Positions 55,201 to 64,000 of a stretch of DNA of 64,000 bases are shown in pieces. Where the stretch lies: assembly GCA_019096065.1 (NCBI GenBank), contig JAGUCH010000002.1, forward strand, positions 6,212,501 to 6,276,500, read 5' to 3'. Source of the DNA: Paracyclopina nana (taxonomy: Eukaryota > Arthropoda > Copepoda > Cyclopoida > Cyclopettidae). A program made the translations under genes and the position numbers. The notes beneath the pieces were generated by a model, which was given only the letters and a program-made list of their open reading frames with translations, was not told the DNA's origin and ran no database searches. How positions within the stretch are numbered: position 1 is the stretch's first letter; each line of letters opens with the position of its first letter.

Positions 55201-56795
55201 GTAGCTTTTTTCGGCGTACCTTCTTTCCGCGAGAGCATCCAAGCTAGTTCCATTAGGTGGCTTCACCACCTGTTCAATGATGATTTGCTTTAAGAAAGCG
55301 CTTTCCCATGCTCTAGCCACCTCATCCACCAAAGCCCCACCTGACTCTTTGGTCCCATTTTGCTTCATCAGCCAAATATTCATGATTGCTGAAGCCCGCG
55401 CCACTTTGCCAGTGTGCTCATCATATTCCACTCCAGAGAGGATATTTTCAACTTGATCCAATGGTTCGAGACTGTTGCATACAAAAAATAGCTTTTAAAA
55501 GCGTATTAACGTAATTAGATCGTAGCAACCCACTCATTATGCCTTGAGAGCCTGTCTGACACAGCATTGAGGACTGCAGTGTCATTCAGTTGATATATGG
55601 TACTTTCATTAAAATTCCAAATCCCTATCAAGAAGAAGGAAAAGTTAATTGCAAAAAACCGTTTTCGTAACACAACTAAGTTACTTAATAGGCTCTTTGT
55701 GGCGCACTCTCGTGTTGAATTTGAGTCATCCGCCAAGTTGGGAGGCCTGTAATTATTTGCTCTCGTTACGTTGCAGGGGAAATGCGTCTTAAAATGTGCT
55801 TACCTTAAGCAGAGATCCTCATAGGAGTCATTGGACGGCGAGCTGATGCTGCTTACTGCCAAATGCAATTGGAATAGCTAAATCGAATAAAAATGCATTA
55901 TTATTATTATTAGGAAAGCTCTACTGCGACAACTCAAATGCTTACGTATTGAATACTTTGGGCGGTGAGTATGTTATCATTTGGTACTTGAGCTGATATG
56001 ATGGCCGTCTCATATCTCGTGTCTTTAGCAAAGTTCTCCAATATCCATTCTCTTTGCTTGTGAAACTGAAAATCGGCATGATGTTTGTAATAGCAGCACT
56101 TTTTTATGTTCAACTGGTTTTTCCCCTTTCTTTTTGGCTAAGCTTTTGACAAAAACTGCATGTCGTATAAGAATAACCGGTTTCAGGGCAACGCGAGCAA
56201 TGAAACTAACTGCGTAAGAAAAGCTGTTTTTTGCAAATTATATCTAAAAAGACTTACGGGAGATCCGTAAGGGGTCCACAATTCCTCGTCATCTGTGTTG
56301 ACTTTCCAAAAAACCATCCCAGCCGCGCATATTGCGCTCAAAAGCAGTGAAAGAATAATCGTCATCCACGGCCGCTTCCCTACTTGTTGTCCAAACCTAA
56401 AAGTGGACCACTTTAATTAAATTATCTTTGATGGTTTGCTCAAGAAAACTTGGCAAGTTGTTGTTGGAATTGCTATTGAGGCATCATATACAAATAAAAA
56501 ATGGTTGCTTGGATTTTAGAGAAAAAAATCCAATCCTTTGTTCTCTGTTCAGGAAATTTGCTAAAAAAAAATAATATTGCTAAAAAATGTAGGTTAGTTC
56601 GCTTACTGACCTGTTGAAGCATTTTTGCAGACTTTCCGCGATTTTGGTGGTGCACTGGTTGCAGCTACTCTCCCGGCACTTTGTGCAAGATCGATCCTTT
56701 GCAGCCTCGGTTTTGATCACATCGTGCGCCAAAGAGGCCAATGACAGCCTCTTTTTGCCACCTTCCACGGTGTACACTTCCGACCGGGTGTTCAT
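52246..56795 (-). CDS. Patched domain-containing (PTCHD/PTR) RND-family membrane protein
   Basis: Seventeen exons: 56795-56611, 56396-56258, 56065-55946, 55877-55804, 55746-55685, 55624-55534, 55471-55270, 55195-55040, 54978-54682, 54628-54543, 54378-54210, 54147-53970, 53911-53720, 53544-53132, 52850-52642, 52579-52480 and 52419-52246, giving 948 residues. Topology is that of RND transporters: one helix near residue 65, a large luminal loop, a sterol-sensing five-helix bundle (FGGFILIFVYIAFTLGRW, FLLLGIGVDDMYVIVQAL, MAAFLIGSSTV), a second loop with paired Cys, then a second bundle (TLILCVGLALDYSAHVG). The GVDDM and LDYSAH motifs are typical of NPC1/patched relatives. Introns of 47-100 bp are common. 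The 55196-55269 intron uses the internal CAG|GTGGTG donor, the only choice that keeps frame. The substrate is unknown. Confidence 0.85.
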
Positions 56796-59100
56796 GGCTG
56801 GAGCACAAAAGTCGATTTTCAAAAAGATGCTTGAGCGCTAATGGTCCCTTCGTTACTAAAGAAAAGGAGCCGGGTACACGTGCACTCCGCTTGACGGATC
56901 ATATTCATAACCATTAAAAGTGTTTCCTTACGCTGACCGCTAACCGCAATCAGCGCATTCAAATGCCGCGCATGCCGTCACATTCGCTTATTAAAATAAG
57001 TGCCAAGCTAGCTCGCTTTGCTTAGCTTAATTTGAGCTCGAATGCGACTACTTGAGAGCGACCCCAATAGAATATTCTACCTGTAGCTTTGGGCCTGTTG
57101 CTTAGAAAAAACGACGTCTTCGCAGTGACGTCACAATGACTTTGGAAGCTTTCTGAAGAAATCGCGTTGGGATGCTCTTTTTTCCTGGAGAAACTTTGCT
57201 TTTTTTCAACATATAGCTACGAGCTATGGTTCATTTGCCATTGCTTGGGATTGAAGCACAATAGCCAAAAGTTAATAAGATGGTGCAAATATTTCCGTGC
57301 CCAGAGGTCAAAAAGACGACCAGGTGATGATGATACTAGTTCAAAGCAGATCTTAAGTCTGCGCTTTATACAACTTGAATGCGATGGATGGATCAAGATG
57401 AGCGATTTTTACACCACCAACTAATAAGTAAAATAGATGTCTCGCATTTCTCATTTCAAATTGTTGGCTTGAAAGCGAAAGGGGCATCGCAGTTGCTGCT
57501 AAAGTTCAATCATGTATCAAATGTAAGGAACTAGTTATTTCCAACATCACAGGCTGCGTGTGAACTTATACAGACTTAATAGATTGCATGAAGATTTATC
57601 AACATTTATGTTAAGTTTGGCCAGAATTGACGCATTTCGACGCGTCAGGACATTTCATAGCTTGCTTGCATAAGCATTTAAGAAAAAAAAGAAACTGACA
57701 AAGCTGTTATGAAGTGCAACAATTTTTTTTTATTTTTTCGTTCTAAAAAATAGGGGATTTCTTTTGCAAATATTAGCTTCTTGGTTCAAATATGTGTTGC
57801 GTTAATAAGAGACGCTACATCAAACGGAATCTCGTGGCTACTTTAAGGCGAAACACTCTTCCGTCCATTCACCCGCGTGAATCCAGTCGCAACTAGATAC
57901 TACTGGACAGTTAAAAAATAAATGCGGCATGTGGCATACCATTTGTAATTTTCCGCTGCAATTGCTTAACTTTTTTGTATGGAATTAGCAGCCAGTCATC
58001 AACTAAAAAATCAGTTGGAATCTTTTTGGAGTCATTGAATTCATTTGCTCATGAATTCGCTAGCTTGCTAAACTGCGGTAATTATGTATTGCTTACCTAA
58101 GAACCCAAACGTTTCATGATAAATATGCCTCTAGCATTCACCGAGCTGGCAATCCCCGACTTAATTTTGTAGCTGCTTTCTAGCCTTTTATAATGTCAGC
58201 TGGCCTTGTGGCAATAAAGGACATGTCAAGCAATGGGCGGGAACTTTCAAAACAAGGGTATATTCGCAAGAGCTAGAAAGCATACAGAACCTCGAGAGAT
58301 CTCAACTTAATGCAGATCGACTCAAAGCATTTACAGCGCGCGTAATTGTTCAAAGTCTAGATTCTCGATCCAAATCTAATTTCATAGGGCCAAAAATCTT
58401 GATGAACATTAGAGCAAGAAGCTCAACATTTCATTCGCTAGCTCTGTATTTTAATAATTCTGATGCATGCAACTCTTAATTTTCTTTAGTAAGGTAGATT
58501 TCAAACGGCAGATAGAATATATGTATTTCTAAATTAATTTTGGTTAAGCTAAATAGTAGCTTTACGATTGCTCAGCATTATGTTGCAATCATCTAAATTA
58601 GGCCAAATATTGATGACAGTACAAAATACTCTGTATTTTTTCATCTTGTTATCGCAAGAGAGCGGTTAAATAATGACATAAACTGTATGTTGATAAAACA
58701 TAGAGGTTTCACTGAGGGGTATTGTGGCGTAAAAGGGCGCAGAATTTCCGGTTGGGAAAAATCATCTACATTCGGATCAATAACTGTACAAATAGTTGTG
58801 ATAGTTTGTCACAGTTTCTGCCAATGACTTTCTAGCTTTGGAGTTGATTCTTCAACCAATAAATTTTGCGGGACAAAAGCTGAAATTTTGGCAAGGAAAT
58901 CCGATCCAGGACATTTTTGTGAATCCTTTTCATTGAAAGAGAGGCCACACTTATAAAATATAAGCTTTACAAGGGTATAAAGCATGTTACTGCGCGAGCT
59001 ATGATTCCTGAAATATTGTGTGAGAAGAGCCGGCTCCAAATTCAATGCATCAGACAATTAATACGTAAGCTAAGTAATTTGTTTTTTAAATGGAACCTAC
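56796..59100 (+). other. Gene-poor interval, 2.3 kb
   Basis: No gene recognised. The string GGGCGGGAACTTTCAAA at 58235-58251 is identical to 8694-8710. A minus-strand frame of about 80 codons (59057-58809; SFNEKDSQKCPGSDFLAKIS) has fairly coding-like composition but lacks an ATG start and homology. It may be a relic exon of a transposase. Confidence 0.35.
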
Positions 59101-59250
59101 ACACATTGACTTGAGAGAGAACCTAACCTATGCTTCGTCAACCACCCCTAAACCTATATATTTTCTGAAAGCTTATGTCCTAAGGGCTTGTTTGGTGGTA
59201 GTTTTAAAATCCTGGCCTATCCCTCCTTATAACATAATAGTTATTTATTT

Positions 59251-59427
59251 CGAGCTGGGGCACGTAAAGTAGGGTCATTAAATAGCTGAGCGAGGATTTT
59301 AAAATGGAAAAACTCGAGTACAGCTTTACTAGCCCGAGCCTGCGAGGGCTGTAATTGTACGAGTGTTTTTCCATTTTTAAATCCGAGGTCAGCTATTTAA
59401 TGACCCAATTTTACGTGCCCCAGCTCG
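59251..59427. repeat. Internal hairpin 1
   Basis: The left arm begins CGAGCTGGGGCACGTAAA and the right arm ends TTTTACGTGCCCCAGCTCG. Both include the paired run GGTCATTAAATAGCTGA. Arms of about 75 bp flank a 25 bp centre that itself contains AGCCC..GGGCT. Confidence 0.85.
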
Positions 59428-59613
59428 GAATATACAATTTTATATTCTGTAAAACGATTTTTGAGTGTTTTAATGAAGTTACCGGGCTGCCCCGTGCCCT
59501 AGAAAATACTGCTCGGTTTTTAGTTGCTATGTGAATATCACTGGCTCTCATTAGCTAATATCCAGTGGGTTGGGAGCAATTAAATAGACTTTCAAAATCC
59601 ATTTCTTCAGATG

Positions 59614-59688
59614 TGTTCCTATGGCACATTGGTTAGAGCGCTAGGCTCTTGATTCAGGAGTCTAGGGTTCAAACCCCAGTCATTCCTT
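59614..59688 (+). ncRNA. tRNA-like sequence A (degenerate)
   Basis: It has an A box-like TGGCACATTGGTTAGAGC and a B box GGTTCAAACCC at normal spacing, with an anticodon-arm-like stem CTCT/GGAG. The acceptor strands do not pair, so a functional tRNA is unlikely. It may be a tRNA pseudogene or a SINE head. Confidence 0.4.
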
Positions 59689-59759
59689 AACTAACTTTTT
59701 TTCTTTATCTGGCTAAAATTATGGTTAAAGTCCTATACATAGCATGCAATTATCATGAT

Positions 59760-59835
59760 GTTTCCATAGCTCAGTGGTTAGAACATTGGGATGCTAATCC
59801 AACTGTCTGAGGTTCGAATCTTGGATGATTCTCTC
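59760..59835 (+). ncRNA. tRNA-like sequence B (degenerate, anticodon GCT)
   Basis: It has A box TAGCTCAGTGGTTAGAA, an anticodon stem TTGGG/TCCAA with loop ATGCTAA (anticodon GCT, serine), and B box GGTTCGAATC. It lacks the long variable arm of serine tRNA, and the T and acceptor stems pair poorly. Probably a pseudogene or SINE-related. Confidence 0.4.
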
Positions 59836-60033
59836 TTTTTCCAACTTCTTTGGAATTTGCATTACTTCCATGGAATATGAGGGGCATTAAATTACTTAAA
59901 ATCCCTCAAATTTGATTCAAGGGCAGTTAAGTATTTAATATCCCCCAAATTGCTTAGAAAGAACTGTGATATAAAAGAGCTGAGTCGGATCGGTAAACTG
60001 AATTATAACACGAGGAAATCGTATTACAGTATA

Positions 60034-60364
60034 TAAAATCTTAAAAAAACCTCTAGCTCTCTTCAGCGTACTTTTTTCGATAAGTTGAGCTTCTAATACC
60101 CCTCCTAAAATCAAAAGGGCTAACTTTTTTTATTTCATAAGCAAATCGCTAAAATGAGATATGGGGGGCCAAACTTTATGATAGATTGTTACAAATGTTT
60201 TGCTACTTGAAAACTTGTCCCTCTCTATCTCTTTTCCTGATCATCCTGGCAACTTGCTTATGAAATAAGAAAAGTTAGCTCTTTTGATTTTATGAGGGGT
60301 CTTTGAAGCTGTGTTCAGTGAAAAAAGCATGCCGAAGAGAGCTAGAGGTTTTTTAAGATTTTAT
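60034..60364. repeat. Internal hairpin 2
   Basis: The left arm (60034-60144) holds TTAAAAAAACCTCTAGCTCT and TTTATTTCATAAGCAA. The right arm (60254-60364) holds the inverted forms, TTGCTTATGAAATAAG and AGAGCTAGAGGTTTTTTAAG. A loop of about 110 bp separates them. Confidence 0.8.
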
Positions 60365-61028
60365 GTTATGAGGAGGGATAGGCCAGGATTTTAAAACTAC
60401 CACCAAACAAACCCTTGGGACATAAGCTTTCAGAAAATATATAGGTTTAGGGGTGGTTGACGAAGTCTAGGTTAGGTTCTCTCTCAAGTCAATGTGTACA
60501 GCTATGTAAAATATTGCTTACCTTCGCAAATTGGTACCAAAAGCAATGATGAACTAAGCTCACTTGCCATTTTAGCTCGCTAGCTATTCTAAATTCGAGC
60601 GCAAATGAACAACAGCTTAGAAGAGACAGAGCTGCAAGGGAGACGTGTCCTGATATTTTACTGAGCCTTTAAAAACACTATTCAATGCCAATTGTTTCAG
60701 TAGAAGTACGCCAGAAATTCGAATGCTTGCTCAAGTCCAGAAGCAAATGAAAATTACATGTTGTTGCTAACTTAACCAGCCAATGAACGACTAAAGTATG
60801 TGGCTCAAACTGCTGCTATAGCACAAAAATTAGCTCACAATAGAGGCGAATCACACTATAGGAGAATTTTTTAGTTAGTGCTCTGTATAACTTTTAAGAG
60901 AAGCAATGATCGATACACTTTTTATTGATGAGCTTTTTTAAAAAAATGTCATATGGCTGAAGTAAAGAAAAACATCTTTTCAACCAGACCATTCCTAAAA
61001 CGTCAACGTAGAACTTACAGTCTGACAC

Positions 61029-62128
61029 TTACATTCCAATCGGACTCAAAACGATCTCATCAATAGGTGCGTGCATGATTTCCCCACAGTTTGTAAGAGA
61101 TGAGCACAAGTCTATGAATCTTTGTTTTTTCTCTTCTGAATCAGATGCCTTGACTGAATCTGCTAGGAGTTTCATGATATCATAATTAACTTTCAATGTT
61201 TTTGCTTTAGGGTCACTCAGTCGTGCTTCTATGTCCTTAAAAGCTTCCTCCAGCCTGTCTGATTTGATGAGAATAGCAAGTCTCAAACTCTTCAGCACAC
61301 CTATCCCAACCAGATAAGTTGGTTTCATTTGTGACTTGTGTTCACTCATGGCGTTTAATGCATCAGAAACCACAGCATAAGCTTTTGCCAATTCATTTTG
61401 GTGCATGGCGAAAGTTGCATATATCTGCGACATTCTCACTGTTGCTTTTGACTTATTTTGCCTCTCATAAATGTTAGTTGCTGTCAAAAAAGCCTCTGTT
61501 GTTCCAAGTCGAAACAGAGCTGCAAGAAACAAAGTTGCTTCGTCTCGGGTCATTTCACCGCAAGCAGTGGCGAGCTTCGCCATCTCCTCAAAGCGTTGGT
61601 GATTGTATAAAAAAGTGTAATATACGAGACGCGTCATGTCACTTAATACGTGCGATATTTTTGGATCATTGAACAATTCTTGAGCTCTCAGTGTGTCTTC
61701 CTTGACATGACACAGCTTAAAAAAGAGATTCAAGCAATGTGACAAAATCCTAAAAAATAACAATGCATCTTAAACATGAAAGGTAAAAAGTCAAAAAATA
61801 ATTACTCTGGCTGACGAAGACTATCCGCGCAAACCTCTTTGAGGACCTTTACTAAAAAATCCATATCTTCTTCGGTATCACTTATGTTTAGCAGCGCTAG
61901 GATGTCCTCTGTGAACAAATTTTTCGATCCCATTTTGTCATAAAGATCGTGAATTTTTTTCTTCTCTTCATTAATATCAAAAGTCTTGAGGTTCCACAAA
62001 AGCCTATTCTTGCTGAAGCTTGAAACTGATAAATAACTTGCACTGAAGATGGACCTCTTGGCATTTGCCCATTGTTGATTAGAGCGAGACAAGCGCAAAA
62101 TCAGACGAGAACCCAAGCTGAAATTCAT
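61029..62128 (-). CDS. PTCD2-like pentatricopeptide-domain mitochondrial protein, paralogue 2
   Basis: Two exons, 62128-61806 and 61749-61029, give 347 residues. The N terminus MNFSLGSRLILRLSRSNQQW is a mitochondrial presequence. Regions matching the intronless gene at 27.5 kb are DTEEDMDFLVKVL, LFFKLCHVKED, FLYNHQRFEEMA and SDRLEEAFKDIEARL, in the same order and at the same spacing. Role inferred from the PTCD2 family is mitochondrial RNA maturation. The single intron falls after the DMDFL segment. The gene is head-to-head with ARMT1. Confidence 0.65.
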
Positions 62129-62465
62129 AGTTCGCTTATTTTCCGGCAAAATTAAAGTATTGTCGACAAGCTTGCGATAAACGCGACTTCTTGTTTGTAA
62201 ACATTGATTTTGTGTGCCTATCTTTTTAAGGCGCCATCCTCAGTCTTTTTACTTCGTTTTGAAGCCGCGTTGTCGAAATAAAGGAATAAATGAAAGCAAA
62301 AAGAACATGCCATGATTTGGTCAAGCCAACTGATGGTTCAAAGCTGCAATATGAAAAAGGAAAACTCGCGCAAAGCCTAAGTTAAACATTTTGAGATTCA
62401 CACATGATCCATCCTTGCAATAAAATTCTATTTTCTCACTTTCCTGTGACTGCGAGCAGTAAAAC
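62129..62465. promoter_or_regulatory. Shared divergent promoter region
   Basis: Only 337 bp separate the start codons of the PTCD2-like gene (minus) and ARMT1 (plus), so both promoters must lie here. I see no TATA box close to either start. Confidence 0.45.
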
Positions 62466-64000
62466 ATGACGGCTTTTGTAGGAAATGGTCATCCTGTTCC
62501 AGAGCCTTTGTCGCCAAAGGACAAAGACTCTTTTGCATACCCAACAATGAAAGATAGAGTTCCAGTCATCATCTGTAAAGTCGTGGATCTTCTCTATCGC
62601 GACAGAATGGGCCTGGGCCTTAAACAGCCAGATGACTTGAAAAAAGTCATTGAGCAAATGTCACGAATGAGGTACGAAATTCTCACTAATAAACAACTAA
62701 AGCCCATCGAAGATGAAAGGCCTGACGCTCAAGTATGGAACCAATTCCTCGCCTGGTTAAGTGCTGAAGCTGGCACACCTGCTACCTGGTGAGTAATTAC
62801 ACAAGGCTTTGTTTCTTTGATTACAATTTGTTTCAAATCTCAAGGTGCGTTGCTGAAATTTTCAGAACTGAGACTTTCAGAACTGAGACTTTCAGAACTG
62901 AGACTTTCAGAACTGAGACTTTCAGAACTGAGACTTTCAGAACTGAGACTTTCAGAACTGAGACTTTCAGAACTGAGACTTTCAGAACTGAGACTTTCAG
63001 AACTGAGACTTTCAGAACTGAGACTTTCAGAACTGAGACTTTCAGAACTGAGACTTTCAGAACTGAGACTTTCAGAACTGAGACTTTCAGAACTGAGACT
63101 TTCAGAACTGAGACTTTCAGAACTGAGACTTTCAGAACTGAGACTTTCAGAACTGAGACTTTCAGAACTGAGACTTTCAGAACTGAGACTTTCAGAACTG
63201 AGACTTTCAGAACTGAGACTTTCAGAACTGAGACTTTCAGAACTGAGACTTTCAGAACTGAGACTTTCAGAACTGAGACTTTCAGAACTGAGACTTTCAG
63301 AACTGAGACTTTCAGAACTGAGACTTTCAGAACTGAGACTTTCAGAACTGAGACTTTCAGAACTGAGACTTTCAGAACTGAGACTTTCAGAACTGAGACT
63401 TTCAGAACTGAGACTTTCAGAACTGAGACTTTCAGAACTGAGACTTTCAGAACTGAGACTTTCAGAACTGAGACTTTCAGAACTGAGACTTTCAGAACTG
63501 AGACTTTCAGAACTGAGACTTTCAGAACTGAGACTTTCAGAACTGAGACTTTCAGAACTGAGACTTTCAGAACTGAGACTTTCAGAACTGAGACTTTCAG
63601 AACTGAGACTTTCAGAACTGAGACTTTCAGAACTGAGACTGAGATTTTCATAATGGAGACTAATATAACTGAGAGTAAAATAACTTAGACTGACAGTCTT
63701 AGAGTATGACATCATTAAAACCAATGCGACAACAGATTTTAAATGGTTAGAACTGACACCTGAGCCTGTCAGTGAATAAATATAGTTAAGTATTGAAGTA
63801 TTTTTATAGGTTTGGAACTCGATGGCTAAGTGTGGAATGCTTTGTATACCGCAGACTTTTGGAAGCCATGTCAGAGGCACCAGAGTTGGAAAATTATGAC
63901 TTTTTTGGTAAACAAAAGCGAGATGCCTTTTATACTAGTCTGCCAGCCATCTCAAGTTTGATGTCAACTCGTGACACATGGCAGAGTGACCTGAAAGATC
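62466..64000 (+). CDS. ARMT1: ARMT1-like damage-control phosphatase (DUF89), 5' part
   Basis: Exons 62466-62788 and 63810 onward are visible and the gene continues past the window; 171 residues are seen. The family removes phosphate from damaged sugar metabolites using a metal centre and has been linked to PCNA carboxylmethylation. Matching features are the start region SFAYPTMKDRVPVIICKVVDLLYRD, given here as SFAYPTMKDRVPVI, the phrase VWNQFLAWL, and after the intron WFGTRWLSVECFVYRRLLEA. The join splits the Trp codon (TG|G). The catalytic DUF89 core lies beyond the window. The 1021 bp intron is mostly a minisatellite. Confidence 0.85.
62864..63640. repeat. 15-bp minisatellite in ARMT1 intron 1
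   Basis: The unit AGAACTGAGACTTTC is repeated head-to-tail for 777 bp, about 51.8 copies, with no variant unit that I can find. Decayed relatives continue for about 60 bp on the right (GAGATTTTCATAATGGAGAC and onward). Because the unit is 15 bp and lacks stops, four frames stay open across it; these are not genes. Confidence 0.97.

Larger units (their letters stand above)
59101..60499. mobile_element. Composite inverted-repeat element with two internal hairpins
   Basis: Outer arms of about 136 bp (59101-59236 and 60362-60499) are nearly identical in inverted orientation; both read ACACATTGACTTGAGAGAG at the outer end and TAGTTTTAAAATCCTGGCC near the inner end. Inside are a second hairpin at 59251-59427 and a third at 60034-60364, each of about 75-110 bp arms. 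Two tRNA-like sequences lie between them. No ORF of a transposase is present. It appears to be a non-autonomous DNA element that received further hairpin insertions or grew by inverted duplication. Confidence 0.75.

Noticed and set aside
55196..55220. Apparent frameshift or stop in the patched-domain gene after exon 7
   Set aside because: An internal CAG|GTGGTG donor at 55270 with the acceptor before 55195 gives a 74 bp intron that restores frame exactly.
62789..63880. Four long open frames of pentapeptide repeats (FRTET, LSELR and others) on both strands
   Set aside because: They arise because the 15-bp satellite unit has no stops in those frames; the array lies inside an ARMT1 intron with good splice sites on both sides.

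Overview
The window is nuclear DNA of an arthropod, most likely a crustacean. Genes carry short spliced introns (about 55 to 700 bp, GT..AG). There is a Rebers-Riddiford cuticle protein, an ecdysteroid-kinase-like gene and a BEL/Pao retrotransposon, and the genes recognised are metazoan housekeeping genes (Sec31, exportin-6, RagC/D, pyruvate dehydrogenase kinase, mitoribosomal mS35, REEP, ARMT1). I cannot place the species from sequence alone.

Layout. 1-8.7 kb: a BEL/Pao LTR element on the minus strand with intact gag and pol, a tRNA-Lys-type primer binding site and one LTR; a further open frame with its own TATA-like box runs off the left edge. 9.0-12.2 kb: a CLCC1-like membrane protein and a divergent ecdysteroid-kinase-like gene. 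14.0-19.5 kb: secreted proteins (an esterase with Asp at the nucleophile position and a KDEL tail, a repeat-bearing acidic secreted protein, an RR cuticle protein), with a palindromic foldback array at 17.9-18.4 kb. 20.1-21.8 kb: a Cys-loop-receptor ligand-binding domain that stops before the first membrane helix. 22.0-28.6 kb: a WDR60-like dynein-2 intermediate chain, a RagC/D GTPase and a PTCD2-like protein. 31.2-37.0 kb: a long REEP gene whose second intron holds an antisense Aster-like VASt gene. 37.5-39.7 kb: mS35 flanked by copies of one MITE family. 39.8-51.7 kb: exportin-6, PDK and Sec31 on the plus strand, with a hAT-like MITE between the last two. 51.8-56.8 kb: a small membrane protein and a 17-exon patched-domain gene on the minus strand. 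56.8-61.0 kb: gene-poor, with a 1.4 kb composite of nested inverted repeats enclosing tRNA-like sequences. 61.0-64.0 kb: a second PTCD2-like gene head-to-head with ARMT1, whose first intron holds about 52 near-perfect copies of a 15-bp unit.

The genes do not form one pathway; this is an ordinary gene neighbourhood with lineage-specific oddities. The observations I rate highest are the membrane-free Cys-loop binding protein, the esterase with a replaced nucleophile, the HIV-type slippery heptamer joining gag to pol, the foldback array, the nested-hairpin composite and the ARMT1 intron minisatellite. Exon joins were worked out by eye from splice consensus, reading phase and family similarity; no search or alignment was run.
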